Shown: one piece after another, positions 1 through 12,653 of the stretch
How the letters are laid out: each line of letters opens with the position of its first letter
Numbering within the stretch: position 1 is the stretch's first letter
The notes under the pieces: model-generated
The model's input: the letters and a program-made list of their open reading frames with translations, nothing else
Told to the model about the DNA's origin: nothing
Databases searched by the model: none
Assembly (NCBI GenBank): GCA_030544235.1
Contig: CM060471.1
Coordinates: forward strand, 7,404,848-7,468,847
Source of the DNA: Lepturacanthus savala
Taxonomy: Eukaryota > Chordata > Actinopteri > Scombriformes > Trichiuridae
DNA length: 64,000 nucleotides
Direction: 5' to 3'
Program-made: the position numbers and the translations under genes

Positions 1-2366
1 TGTCTGCTTTGTATTCTGCAGGTATAAAGTATCACAGAATCAGCAGTTGGTGAATATGCATATTGTGCTGTGTACCTGAATAATTCCAGAAAGCACTGAG
101 ACGTGTGCCAAGGCTGCACAATACTCTAAATGTGTTATTTTAACAAGAGGGGTAAGTATTTTAATCTGCCCCAGTGTGCAGTGACATTAATCATTCTGAT
201 TGGCTGATGAAGGCCGTGGGTTTTGGACAACAGCTAAAAACTGTCCAAGAAATGCAGATGAGTCAGATTGAAGGTCAAACCTGGTCCTAACAAAGTTTTT
301 TTTGTGATTTTCCGGAGGCACAGGTCAACTTTTTGTGCATCTGGTCCCTGGTGATTTCCAGATTGGGCACACTCGGCTCATTTTTGCATGAATGTGCATG
401 AATTGTGTTTTTGATAAAAAGAAAAAAAAAGCCTTATCGCACATGCATGCTTTCCTTAAAATTTCATTGAAATCTGTATGTTGACAAAAAACAGGCCATC
501 TTTTCCTTGGTGGATGTAGTTTGCTCAGTTGTGGAACGTGAGTCACATGACAACAGGCGGTGGAGGGAGATAACCCCAGTAACCCTTGTCCTGGACCTCA
601 AACCGTGTTTGTTAAAATAGGACAGCTTCATCTATCCTGAGGTCGTTCACGCACAGCTACGCGATAAATATTAAAGGCAACAACCGGTCTGAAGCTATGG
701 AAATGAGACTTTTTTAGAGTGCAAGAAGTTTGTAGTCGATGACGGCAGTAAAAACAGTCTTTTAGTGAGCAGCAAAAAAAACTCGAAGATGGATGAATGC
801 GCGGAGCAGCTCTGAGCAGCTGATTGAAAAGCACAAATCAGCGGATGATACAGCAACATTTCTAAGTCACTAAACACCCTTAGAGTCCAGCTGAATGAAT
901 CATAAATAAATGTAAATGGCATGTCTGTAAAACCGCCTCAAGCAGGCCATCTTTAAAAAAAAAAAAAACTGTAGTGGAGACTAGTGAGGGAGGAAACCAA
1001 GAGATCTGTGGCAGGGAAGCTTCACAGGCTGCAACGAGTGTTTCACCAGCTGCAGCTTCATGGGAGAGGAGCAAAGACAAAGCTCTTTAGAAGATCTCTG
1101 GGTTGCATTTCACCAGAGGCTGGAAGAAACTTCTATGGTCTGACCGAATTCAGCTGAAACACCATGTTACATCATCATAAAGCATAATGGATGCATTAGC
1201 ATATCCTAGTTGAAGCAGTGTGTTGACAGCAGCAATTTATTTGGATGGTTCTCTGCAGGAGGCTTTAAAAATCAAGTCAAGTGCCTCACAGAGGGAAATT
1301 ACATGATAGGATTATTACAAACAATATCACAGGAATGATCAAATAAAAAAAAACAAAAACAAGACATAAAACAGACTAGACATAAACAAGAGGACAAAAG
1401 CAAACCAACAGAAGCACAGAATATCTTGATGAAATCACAAAGCAAACAGAGAGAGGTCAGGCACAATTTCATCATGACAGTTAAAAGACTGGAGAGTAGA
1501 GACAGTTTTAAAAATATTAGAGGATGGGATCTAAGGGATCTGGAGGTGGAGTATGAAATAAGCTAGAAACCAGGATCAAAGATAAGACCAATAAGACCAG
1601 ACTTTACATTCAATAATATAAAAAGACACTGATGTTGCTTGCAGAGTTGTCTACAGGATGAACATCAGAACCTCAGATTTGTTCTGGTTTAGCTAAAGGA
1701 ACCTTTTTGACACCCAGGATTTTTTTTTTTATCCTAAATTTAAAAGGAGGTTAAGACTACATGGATCAGCAGGTAAAGTTGGGTGTTGCCATAATAAAAG
1801 AACATGATAATTGGTTTTCTGAAAAATGACCCCAAAGGAAGCAAATACAGTATAGACAAATTGAAATAGGGCCTTGTAATATGGAGCCTTGTGGTACTCC
1901 TCAGGAGATGTGTGGAGGAAGAGGACTTATTATCGATTCAAACAGATGATGTTCAGTCTTGAATGTAGTAAGCAAGCCACTGAATGTCCTGTCTGTGTAC
2001 ACATGCTTACAAGTTACACAGAAAGTGCTTAATGTTCTATTATGTCACACTGTATGATCAAGCAGCCTGACAGATATTCAGCACCTTTGCAATGAAGAAA
2101 GAGGAAACATGACAGTAGTTGTGTTCCCATCAACTTATTTGATGCATGTGAAGTATCATTAGAAACAGCAATATGAATGAATAAAAAAGTTAGTACCCTC
2201 TCTTGAGTTTTTTTTTCCTTTGTGTGCTTTCTTGACTGTTTCACACCACTTAGATCATTTGGTCTACACTGGCCAATACAATTTCTATTATGTACCATAT
2301 AGAATCCAGCATAGTGCACCTTCACACCTGCAAGCAAATCAAAATTATTCTGATTGACATTTCATC
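1..2366. other. No gene recognised
   Basis: AT-rich sequence with poly-A and poly-T runs (for example near 420 and 950) and only short open frames with no recognised protein. I see no tRNA, rRNA or terminal-repeat pair. A-rich DNA from about 1330 to 1440 resembles old repeat tail sequence but could not be assigned. Confidence 0.6.
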
Positions 2367-2416
2367 AGGGCGACACAGTGGTGCAGGGGTTAGCACTGTT
2401 GCCTCACAGCAAGAAG
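2367..2416 (+). repeat. SINE head fragment
   Basis: About 50 bp matching the first part of the better copy at 10619-10963: a gggcgacac start, an A-box-like tggtgcaggggttagca, and gcctcacagcaagaag. It stops just before the B-box region, so it is a truncated copy. Confidence 0.75.
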
Positions 2417-2776
2417 AACTTTCTTCATTTTAGCATATTGAAATTTTGTGTTTTTTTCCCTTTCTTTTTCTGTATGAGCTGATCTTATTATTCTGATTAT
2501 TCCCTACCACGTTATATTGTTGTTCTTTATTTTCCCCTAATGAGACAATAACCCAGGGCTGTTGCTAAGGTTTTAGAGCCCCTAAGCTCAGCTTGTAGGG
2601 ATCCCCCCCCCCGCCTGTCCACCGAACTCCTGGAAGCTCACGAAATTTACAGTTGAAAATAAGTCTTATATAGACATGTAGATATCAAACAATTAACTTT
2701 TACTATACAATAATATACTGTATGTTAAATAATAAATCAGAGAGAGCAACAACACAATAACAAATAAATAAAACTG

Positions 2777-2971
2777 CATCTGAGGGAAGGCTTTCAGTTG
2801 TGGGTGTGGATGTTTCTCCTAAGGTGACTGTTGTTGTTTGTGGCTGTTTACTTGAACCTTTAGAAATGTTGGATGGTTGTTGGCTGCTTATTGCACTGCT
2901 TGTCGATGGTTCATCATCTGGTTCATCTTCTTGCTGATGTGGTGGTCGGTGTATGTATTTGAGCATTGACC
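2777..2971 (-). pseudogene. hAT transposase N-terminal fragment, second block
   Basis: The minus-strand frame reads SMLKYIHRPPHQQEDEPDDE, then PSTSSAISSQQPS and a Ser/Thr/Pro-rich stretch. It looks like the disordered region before the zinc finger of some hAT and ZMYM-like transposases. Read on the minus strand, it is preceded by a possible acceptor (CATAG, 2972-2976). It ends in AT-rich sequence without a catalytic domain. It lies inside the TSD-bounded hAT element. No DDE or RNase H motif is present, so it cannot be functional. The family call rests on composition, context and recollection of the family, not on alignment. Confidence 0.5.
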
Positions 2972-3505
2972 CTATGAATATGATTTAAATGAAAAAATAT
3001 CTCATTAGTAAAACTTTAATAAAAATACCCAAACCAAAAATATCACTTTGTTATATTACGCTATGTAGTAGCCTTTGTATTTCACAATGATAAGAGAAGG
3101 AGATAAAACCATTATATGACATTAATATGGTAGGACAAAAACAAATACCTTAAAAATTAACATATTCTAATCCTACACATTAAACAAAACAATAGTGGCA
3201 TTTTGTGAATGACCAAAGATGGCCAAACATTTTTTTGCACTACACACGACTTTAACACACCTTCTACAACACTGTGGCCAGATGTAAAATCATCCCCCAA
3301 CCACCGCCCCCTCCCCTCCTCCTCCTCACTACCAGGACAGACTGGGAGTTATCCCCAATGACCCCCTGGAGGAGAGAAAAGATGCTACAGCTGAATTTTA
3401 TTCTCTGTCCAAACCTGTTTACAGTTGGGCTAACCTAGCCTAGCTTGTCGAGTTTATCACGTAACGCTGTGTTAGCAAAACAAACACGGTATAACACAGA
3501 CTTAC

Positions 3506-3597
3506 CAGAAAGGGATGCAAGTTTGTCGTCTTTCTCTTTTTTCCTCTTTCACTTTCAGCTCCAGATTCATGGTGTTTCTTGGATGATATTTTCTCAT
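3506..3597 (-). pseudogene. hAT transposase N-terminal fragment, first block
   Basis: The minus-strand frame reads EKISSKKHHESGAESERGKK then RKTTNLHPFL, followed by a good donor, GTAAGT (3500-3505 on the plus strand). The basic 'SGAE(K/R)RK' style is typical of the start of many hAT and ZMYM-type transposases. With the block at 2777-2971 it suggests a two-exon 5' end. As read, the phases of the two blocks do not match, and no start codon is in frame after the preceding stop, so the copy is decayed. Confidence 0.45.
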
Positions 3598-3734
3598 TTC
3601 AATTGTCGAAGTTTTTAACTGATGAAAATTGCTCATTAAAGCAGTTTCAGAGCGTAGTAAGAAAAGTGGCTCCGAAGCTTTGTGCTTTGTGATTTGTCAT
3701 GAACGATTTGAGTCTTTGAAGTGACAGATAGGAG

Positions 3735-3835
3735 CCGGCTCCTCATTGGGAGCAACGGAGGAGCCGAATGAACCGACTCGTATTAGTGAGCTGAGCCAAA
3801 AGATCCGGTTCTCCAAATAGAGCTGTAATTCCTAT
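3735..3835. repeat. Palindrome-rich block shared with 25.0 kb
   Basis: It contains gagccggctc-type palindromes followed by tagtgagctgagccaaa and a gatccggtt motif. The same order occurs at 25027-25130. It lies inside the hAT element, so it may be a hAT subterminal region or a nested insertion. Confidence 0.5.
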
Positions 3836-4092
3836 TACTCGCTGTACCATTTCCAAAGGACTTGCGGGGGTCTAAGTATTTTTATTATGCAATAAATAAC
3901 ATTTAATTTTCACGATTTCAGTGATGGTATACAAAACTCCCGTAGAACTAATTAATATTTTTGCTATTTATTAGTGTAATAATTATTATCTTTTTTTTTT
4001 TCCAATCTTAATTTTGGAGGCCCCCTTCACTAGTTGGGACCCTACGCTGGCTGCGTAGTCTGCGTGTACTGAGCGGCAGGCCTGCAATAACC

Positions 4093-5636
4093 AAACTTGA
4101 ATTTGAACTGACCAATCAGCTGTTTCCGCTCGTTAGCGTCATTATTTTTTTGTCTTCATCCCTGAACAGCATGAGTCATGAACAAAACTAGATGTCATGA
4201 AAGAACTATTACAATCCACCCAATTGAAATGCACCTAATATGCATTTTTTTTCAAATCATAGGAGGTGAACTTTGTCCATCAATTTTAAAAATTAACTTC
4301 AAATGCTTTTAGCGCTCCTGTAACAGTCCACACGATGGTCCCGACTCTTCCGCTGCATGAGTAACAGCATGTTCACTCTGCTATTTGCAGAGAATAGCAG
4401 CTGCAGGAGAGAGTCTTCTTTTTGTAGCAGAGGTGAGCTCCCCCGGCTCCCACCGAGCCGGATCAGAGGAAACTGGCGGGAGAACATTGTCGAACCAGTG
4501 CTGGGAGATAGTGGGGATCTGACTCCTCTCTTGTCCTCTTTTCTGACGCATGCGGCCCTCCTCCCACGTCATCCTCCGACTCACAGCCCGCCGCCCACGC
4601 TCTCCCACTGCCTTTTATAACCTCTCTGTATGATCTCTCTCAACAGGCTTCCTCCAAGTGGTAGAGTGTGTGTAGTGGAGACTGGCAGAGAGTGAAAGAG
4701 AATGAGCAATATGGGTCAGCTGCTCCTTATTTAAACCCCATTAAATACGACATTAATGCTTGTTTAGCGAGTCGAAATAGTTCATAAGTCTTCCCTGTAC
4801 GTGCAGTTAATCTTCTTCTACGTATGAGATCGTAATTGCTTGAGTCATCACGACAGTGTGTTCACTTAACGCTGTGTAATCATTTTGATACGGGCGAAAA
4901 ATAAAGCGACAAGTGATGTAAAATATGGTTTCTAATTTATCTAATTTGGCACGAGTCATAAAAGGATTTTTAACTGCGGAGTCTTTTCCTGAGACTGTTA
5001 ATTGGCTGTAACATTAATACGACATTTATAGCAAACCATTTGGAGTCCATGACAAGCTTTAGGCCATTTAACACATTTAGCAGCAGGGAAACTAATTGTG
5101 TTATACGAGTCTGCAGGAAAAGAGGAATATCTATTGTACTGACAGGGGCTGCCCGGATTTTCCTAGAAAGCCAACTAGCAGTAGTTTATTGCTTAATTAA
5201 AGTATTACAGTCAAAGTAGATTAGAGTTATGTTGTTCAAGTATTAAAAAGTACACTTCCTTCTGAAATTAATGGAACAATCATGCCAATACATATATTTT
5301 CTGTAGACTGTAAACTTTTGGGTCTGAACATCAAAAGATGAATAGGAGACAAGGAAGCAACATTTCAGCTTTTTATGTCTGGATCTGATACACATCTTAG
5401 AATATAGTCCCTGTTTCTTCGTTAATCCATCTATTGTTCATATGAGCAAAAGCATTGGAACATGTGAGTGAGCCTGATTAGACTGATTATTGAAACATCA
5501 ACTTCAGATTTGACCTGTGCAGACTGTTTATAGTTAAAAGATAAAACCCAGAGAGTTGCCTAGGAATGAAAAACAAGCAACTGTGAAGCTGAGAGAAGAT
5601 GGAAAATGATCCAGTGCCCTTGCCAATATGACAACT
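4093..5636. other. No gene recognised; GC-richer block at 4.3-4.7 kb
   Basis: Mostly unique-looking AT-rich DNA. The 4320-4680 part is clearly richer in C and G, with several CpGs, and is treated separately as a weak promoter or exon candidate. I see no repeat ends in the rest. Confidence 0.5.
4540..4625 (+). promoter_or_regulatory. Possible promoter (weak)
   Basis: A C-rich, CpG-containing stretch with cacgtcatcc (E-box/CRE-like) is followed by a TATA-like ccttttataacc at about 4611-4622. Just upstream, a tttgcag acceptor-like site (about 4383) and a gtgagctc donor-like site (about 4432) would bound a very short exon. Composition and short motifs only; such matches can occur by chance. Confidence 0.2.
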
Positions 5637-5735
5637 TGATAAGATAAGATAAAATAAGATAGGTCCTTTATTGTCATTACACCTAGGAGGTGTAACGAAA
5701 TTAGGGACGACTTGGACCTGGAAAGAAACCACTGG
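5637..5735 (-). repeat. LINE 3' tail, minus strand
   Basis: It starts with a (GATAA)n-type tail, gataagataagat, followed by aggtcctttattgtcattac. On the minus strand this reads as '...gtaatgacaataaaggacct' then the tail, a common 3' end of fish LINE-derived repeats. Only the tail is recognisable; the clade is not assigned. Confidence 0.55.
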
Positions 5736-5892
5736 TGTCCTAGGTAACAGATGCCTAACAGGTAGTTTGGAGAAAGTAATGATCAACTCATGATCCCAAA
5801 CATACAATGAACTGAAGTCTACAGAATTATATGTTGTCTGCCAATTTAAAGAACAATGCAAATAAACAAGCAGCAAGACAATGACAAATACA

Positions 5893-6806
5893 CACAGAAA
5901 CAGTGTTGCCAGGTATATGATAATTATTTTATTTGTACAACAATTTGGCCCTCTGTATGATGTACAATCAATAATACTATAAAAGGGCAAATGTACAATA
6001 ATTTGACTATTTCATATTATTGTCCGTGATTATTGAAATATTATCACGGATACCTTTGCAAAAGTCAAATATTTTGACTTTTGCAAAGGTATTACTTTTT
6101 AATATGCTATAACCTGTCAGCAGCACAAATTAAGTTTATAAATACCGGTATATGTTATATGCACATCGATTTATTTATAACCTGGCAGCTGGCACTTTTT
6201 TAAGTTGGAAAAAAATAAATAAATATGCAAATGCCAGTATTACATGTATATTACTCTAATTATTATTAAATGAATCCACATGTCACAGCTGCTACTTTTA
6301 TCTTTTTAACATGAATGGATTGGAGAGGAATCATTTTTCTCAAAGTGTAGTCTGAACACAGTATTAAAAATCCTTTTAAAGCTCCAGAATAGAGGAAATG
6401 GCATCTACTCTCTTAAAAAAAAAAATAAAAAAAGAATCCCTATCTATTATATTGCCCCACATTTCAAATGCTTCCTACACCCTTGTTATCAGTTACAGTG
6501 AATTTGATCATTGACAATTTTCCAAGACCTGGCAGCATTTCAGCACAAAAGACAATAAATAATATCTGTCTGTCTATAAATCTGTTTTAGGGGAGGAGGA
6601 AGGGGGGGCAGGAGGCTCGAGATGACACCGGGGTATTTGTTTAAAAAAAACGTTAAGAACTACTGCACTAGTGTGACTATATTTGACTATAGCACATCAG
6701 TGGGCTTGTTATTTTGGTAATGACGGGTGTACGACAATTCCCCTTAAAATACAATAACTTTGAGTCTCTGGTATGATATTTCCCACCTGGCAACACTACA
6801 CAGGAA
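5893..6806. mobile_element. hAT-type MITE with 8-bp TSD
   Basis: The element spans 5901-6798 (898 bp). The left end is CAGTGTTGCCAGGT; the right end on the minus strand is TAGTGTTGCCAGGT, giving 13/14 matching terminal bases. The flanks are cacagaaa (5893-5900) and cacaggaa (6799-6806), an 8-bp duplication with one mismatch. There is no transposase. The interior is very AT-rich and includes two nested palindromes (6024-6090). Terminal repeats and TSD length support the hAT superfamily. Confidence 0.75.
6024..6090. repeat. Two adjacent inverted repeats
   Basis: At 6052-6090 there is a perfect inverted repeat with 18-bp arms (acctttgcaaaagtcaaa) around a 3-bp centre. Just before it, at 6024-6049, ccgtgat pairs with atcacgg across a 12-bp loop. 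Both lie inside the hAT-type MITE. Confidence 0.9.
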
Positions 6807-8500
6807 GTTTACAAAGTAGTTTATCAGGGTCATGAAGTGAAAGGTTTTGACCTTTCATAGAGGAGACCGAAGGCAGGAACCAAACAAAACAAACTATTGA
6901 AAGAGGCTGCGGTGAAAACCTAGAAAAGCACCACAAAAGAAGACTGCAAAGGTCTGGTGATATCAATGGGTTACTAGAATTTTTTACGACTAAAGTATTT
7001 TAGTAGTTTACAACTGCTCAAAGTCAAAGTCGGTCTGGTGAATGGATGGGTAAACACAGATTAAAACATTTAAACATGGACAACCAAGGCATAACAGAGA
7101 CATACCACACCAACACAATATTCTAGAGAGAATTCTACAAATTCTTCTATTGCAAGAAGGGAGAAAATGAAAACGAAAGGTGGATATATGGGAGAGTGTT
7201 TAGTCAACTACAAATTTTATAGTCAACATTCCAAGTGCCTTACTATATAGTGACTCCTCTATGGGTCACAGGGTTGATGCAGTTATTGCGAACAAAAGAT
7301 TCACTTTTAAACATTAAGTATTCACTATTTAATCTAAGTATCTAATGCTTATACTCCTAAAAACGTGGTGTTCTGTATAATAATGCTGTCTCAGATGATA
7401 ATAGCTGGGAAAAAAAGCTGAAATGTTGACTTATTGTATCATATTCATCTTTGCCTTTCAAACTCTAATGTTTTCATTCTACAGAAAAAAATAAAGGATT
7501 TGGCTTCACTCTTCCAAGTTCCTCAAAATAGTGTTTAAATCAATGTTTTTGGTTATTTTCCAAAAAACATTGGAAACTGTATATATTAATTGATTATGGA
7601 CTTATATTTAAACACTTTTTTAACTTCAGCTACTTGCAAATAATGTTGTTAAACTACTAGATTCAAAAGCAAGTGGATTTGTTGCTGGCTTTAAGATAAA
7701 TTTGTAGTAAGAAGAACTCGGCCCATTCATTATTCACTCATACACTGAGCAGCTGAGCAGGACGTTGGAGTCGCCGACAAGGACAGTCACTTACTGGACC
7801 ACCCACTCTACCTCCTGAGCTCACAACCCAAGTTCAGAATGAAATGAAATGAATTTCTTCTCGACAGCTGGTTTACAGCAATCGCTCTATCGACAATGGC
7901 TCAGAGTTGCTTTCATCCAATCCAAGGTGCATCCCGAGGCAGCCAAACACAAGCGGCCGCGTCCTTGAAAGTCGCTGCTCGAATTTAAGAAATAATCTTG
8001 TTGCCATGGTACCAGGGGTGCTTAGACAATGATGGAGATAAAGAAGAAGAGGAGAAAAAAAAACTCAGAATCATGTTCAAATTTGTATCCACATTTTTCT
8101 TTTTTTTTGCAGAGTGGAGCCAGGTGAAGGAGCAGATGATGAACGAATGAAGGGTGACAGGAGGAATACAAGCGTTTGTGCACGATTTATCAAGACAACA
8201 TTAATGGAATAAATGAAAAGAAACGTTTTAATCCACCCCACTGATCACTTTGATCGCAGCTACCTCAGCTGCTGCTGCTGCTGCTGATCTGCTGCAGGCT
8301 GGTTTTGATGCTGCAGCAGCCAACCGGTCCAGAATTATCCAGCGGGGCGTTCTGTAATCAGACGGGTTCACCTCGCAGCTCTGTGCACTCCGTAGGTACG
8401 CTCATATTAGCCCTGTTTTCTCACTGATTAAGTTGAGTTTTGCTGATTGGTTCCACGTGGGGGCACAAGAAGAGTACCTACTGCTTTATTACATATCTAA
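6807..8500. other. No gene recognised
   Basis: Unique-looking sequence. The part from about 7730 to 8400 is richer in CpG and includes gcggccgcg near 7954 and a short CTG run at about 8270-8286. A strong acceptor-like tract, ttttttttgcag, ends at 8112. No coding region could be established. Confidence 0.5.
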
Positions 8501-8522
8501 GAGAGAGAGAGAGAGAGAGAGA
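8501..8522. repeat. (GA)n microsatellite
   Basis: Uninterrupted GA dinucleotide run of about 22 bp. Confidence 0.95.
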
Positions 8523-8619
8523 AGTTTCAATAATAAGGAAGATGGCAGAACTCCAGAATGTACAAGGATTATTGGCAGATAGGGAGAGTGCAGCATCATA
8601 TGTTGGCTTCAACATGACT

Positions 8620-8658
8620 ACACACACACATACACACACACACACACAAACACACACC

Positions 8659-8710
<52 letters not shown>
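8620..8710. repeat. (CA)n microsatellite
   Basis: About 90 bp of CA repeats with a few interruptions (cata, caaa, caac). It creates spurious open frames on both strands. Confidence 0.97.
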
Positions 8711-8712
<2 letters not shown>

Positions 8713-8912
8713 TGTAATTTCACATTATATAATGACTGAATAACTGTAGAGAGAAAGAATGTGTCAATTGATGTGTTAATTAACAGATAGTAGCATCAGA
8801 AGCTAACACTTTAATGTGCCATTTCTCTTAAAGGTGTTTATTAGCTCACTGTGTAAAACCTGCTCTTGTCATTCTAATGTGCAGATATGGAGGACTGAAG
8901 CATCACTATTTT

Positions 8913-10605
<1,693 letters not shown>

Positions 10606-10976
10606 GACATTTGATTCTGAGGGCGACACGGTGGCGCAGGGGTTAGCGCTGTTGCCTCACAGCAAGAAGGTCGCAGGTTCAAGACCTCCTTGGTCTGGGA
10701 CCTTTCTGTGTGGAGTTTGCATGTTCTCCCCGTGTCTGCGTGGGTTTTCACCGGGTACTCCGGCTTCCTCCCACAGTCCAAAAACATGCTCAGGTTAATT
10801 GGAGACTCTAAATTGCCCGTAGGTGTGAGTGTGTGAGTGAATGGTGTGTGTGCCCCACGATTGGCTGGCGACCATCTGGGGTGTATCCCTGCCTCTCGCC
10901 GTAACGCGCTGGGATAGGCTCCCTGCGACCCTAATGAGGAATAAGCAGGTATAGAAAATGACTGACATTTGATTCT
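10606..10976 (+). mobile_element. tRNA-headed SINE copy with 13-bp TSD
   Basis: The element spans about 10619-10963. It has an A-box-like tggcgcaggggttagcgc and, about 35 bp on, a B-box-like ggttcaagacc, so the head looks tRNA-derived. The body carries the widespread fish string tggagtttgcatgttctccc, then gcctctcgccgtaac and gaggaataagc. The tail is a short gactgac repeat. A perfect 13-bp target duplication, gacatttgattct, occurs at 10606-10618 and 10964-10976, as expected for LINE-mobilised insertion. Other copies are at 2367 (fragment), 45719, 46058 and 48055. The database family name was not determined. Confidence 0.8.
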
Positions 10977-11190
10977 TTCTTCCTTTCTTTACTCTTCTGC
11001 ATGGTAACGATGAGCTGAAGTGTATGGGAGACACATGGGGTCCTCTCCAATGTCCCATATCTGATAGAATTAAACGCAAAACAACCATCTAATATCCATT
11101 AATCATATATTAGACTATAAATATGAACCTATAACAGAGCATGAAACCAATTGGGCATATTTCATTCTTTTTAAATTCAATATCAAATAT

Positions 11191-11484
11191 CTACAACAAT
11201 GAAAAGATTCTATTTACATAAATCACAGACTGACCTTTCTTCTGCCTTTTCCTCTTCATCACTATCCTGACTATTGTCCTCATCAGAACCGGTGTCCTCT
11301 TCTTCTTGGTGAAATACAGAAACCATGTTCCATTATCTGTTATTATCGTGAGAACTTTTTCCTTTGGGATTGCCCATTCTGCTAAACACTCATCGATATG
11401 AGGAGCAATAGACAGAGCTGTGTGTGGGTGAACCATTTGCTTCAGGTTTAAGGGGATAGGTTCTGCTTTACTGTCCTGTGAATT
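11191..11484 (-). pseudogene. hAT (ZBED-like) transposase fragment
   Basis: The minus-strand frame includes MVHPHTALSIAPHIDECLAE then WAIPKEKVLTIITDNGTW. The 'W.I...KV..I.TDNG' block is the part of ZBED-type hAT transposases around the second catalytic aspartate. After it the frame shifts by one base. The continuing acidic stretch, EEEDTGSDEDNSQDSDEEE, is in another frame and matches the acidic linker usual in this group. The fragment covers under a sixth of a normal transposase and has no zinc finger or C-terminal dimerisation domain. A possible 3' splice site (ttcacag on the minus strand) lies near 11484. Decayed copy; no function expected. Confidence 0.6.
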
Positions 11485-12595
11485 GAAGTGAATTTTATTC
11501 CTTTTTTAGCTCCAAATATCAATTTCAATTCTTACTTTGTGAATCATAGCTAGTCTGTTTTTAAATTTGACCTTTTCAGTTTTTTGCTCAACCAGATTTG
11601 ATGTTTTTGTCTTCTTCGGGACCATCAATCTTTTATCAAATCTTTTCATCAATCAGATGAATTCTTCATCATCTACTGTCCATGAAAGGTGGCCTGTCCA
11701 GGCTATCTCTTTTGCTATGGCCTCCTCTCTGATGAGTTATTCTTGTGAATCTGCTTTGTACTTCATGTGAGAATCAGAAAGCATTTGAGACAGATGGGCT
11801 CCTTTTGGCTGCTGGCTTGATAGCCTCTGGAATCTAGGGAATAAATATTACAAGTATTCATAAAATGCTATATAATAGTATATGTGTTATAAGTAATGTA
11901 ATAAATGTTAGTAAAAATAAGGGTGACAAGCATACAATTAAGAAACACACATCAAGATGCATATACAGTACAGTATTACTTGCAATATGTGGCAATATTT
12001 AAGCCTAATTAATAGCAGGTTCTTAAAGTTGCATATATGCACACTCCTCTATTATATGATCTGTTGAGCCATCTTCTACATGTGATTTTAATATAAATAA
12101 GTAGTTTTTAATGCCAGCAGTATCCTTAATTCACAGAAATGTGATTAAAAAAAATGATGACTTGTCATAATGTTATGGCTGTGAAGGCACTGTGCGGAAT
12201 TAGGTTTTTTGTGAATTCTATTTGACGTGAACAAATGTCTAACTACTGTGAACTTTTCTCTGTGTGGTTCAAAGGAGACAAGTTGTCTGCTGAGGCCTGA
12301 GTTCCCTGAGTCTCATCTCAGTAGCTCACTCTCTTTGCCCAATATTTTATATTTCATTTTACTCTATGATTCAATTTGTAGAATTGTTCATTCTGATCCA
12401 CTGCAATGAAGACATTGAGCCTTTTGACTCTTTAGAAAACAACGCAATGCAACCCAGTTTTAATCAGAAAAAAACAACAAAATCTAATAATTGCCTCCAT
12501 ATATTATTATATAAGTATGTTACTAGCAGAGCAAATGTTATAAAACATGTATATTATAGTCACATAATACATTAAACTAAATCTATCAGTGTTAA
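11485..12595. other. No gene recognised; possible continuation of hAT remnant
   Basis: The minus strand of 11640-11830 has short coding-like runs broken by stops (for example AIAKEIAWTGHLSWTVDDEE), which might be further decayed transposon sequence. From 11870 to 12590 I see only AT-rich DNA. Confidence 0.4.
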
Positions 12596-12653
12596 AGTCA
12601 GAACTAAACATGGAGAAGCAGAACTAGAGTCAGAACTAAACATGGAGAAGCAG
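12596..12653 (+). repeat. 26-bp direct duplication
   Basis: The string beginning agtcagaactaaacatgg occurs at 12596-12621 and again at 12628-12653, separated by 6 bp, at the 5' edge of a LINE 3' end. Confidence 0.9.

Larger units (their letters stand above)
2546..4092 (-). mobile_element. hAT DNA transposon with 8-bp TSD
   Basis: The element spans 2554-4084. It is bounded by identical 8-bp direct repeats, caataacc, at 2546-2553 and 4085-4092, the signature of hAT insertion. The termini are imperfect inverted repeats: CAGGGCTG at the left, and CAGGCCTG when the right end is read on the minus strand. Both ends carry G/C runs of the 'gggcccc' type common in hAT elements. The minus strand holds two transposase-like exon fragments (3506-3597 and 2777-2971). 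At about 1.53 kb it is much shorter than an autonomous hAT, so it is an internally deleted copy. The 8-bp TSD makes the superfamily call strong; the subfamily is not determined. Confidence 0.85.

Noticed and set aside
5487..5990. Longest open frame, 167 codons on the minus strand
   Set aside because: It runs through a LINE tail and into the end of a hAT MITE, shows no domain, and its ends coincide with no gene signals.
8440..8739. Open frames with poly-(Thr-His) or poly-(Val-Cys)
   Set aside because: Direct translation of GA and CA microsatellites.
10621..10700. Possible tRNA gene (A- and B-box-like motifs)
   Set aside because: The sequence is the head of a repeated SINE with a target duplication; no cloverleaf-capable full tRNA could be drawn.
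10795..11088. Open frame on the minus strand, and similar frames at 45939-46416 and 47987-48244
   Set aside because: All are translations of SINE copies.
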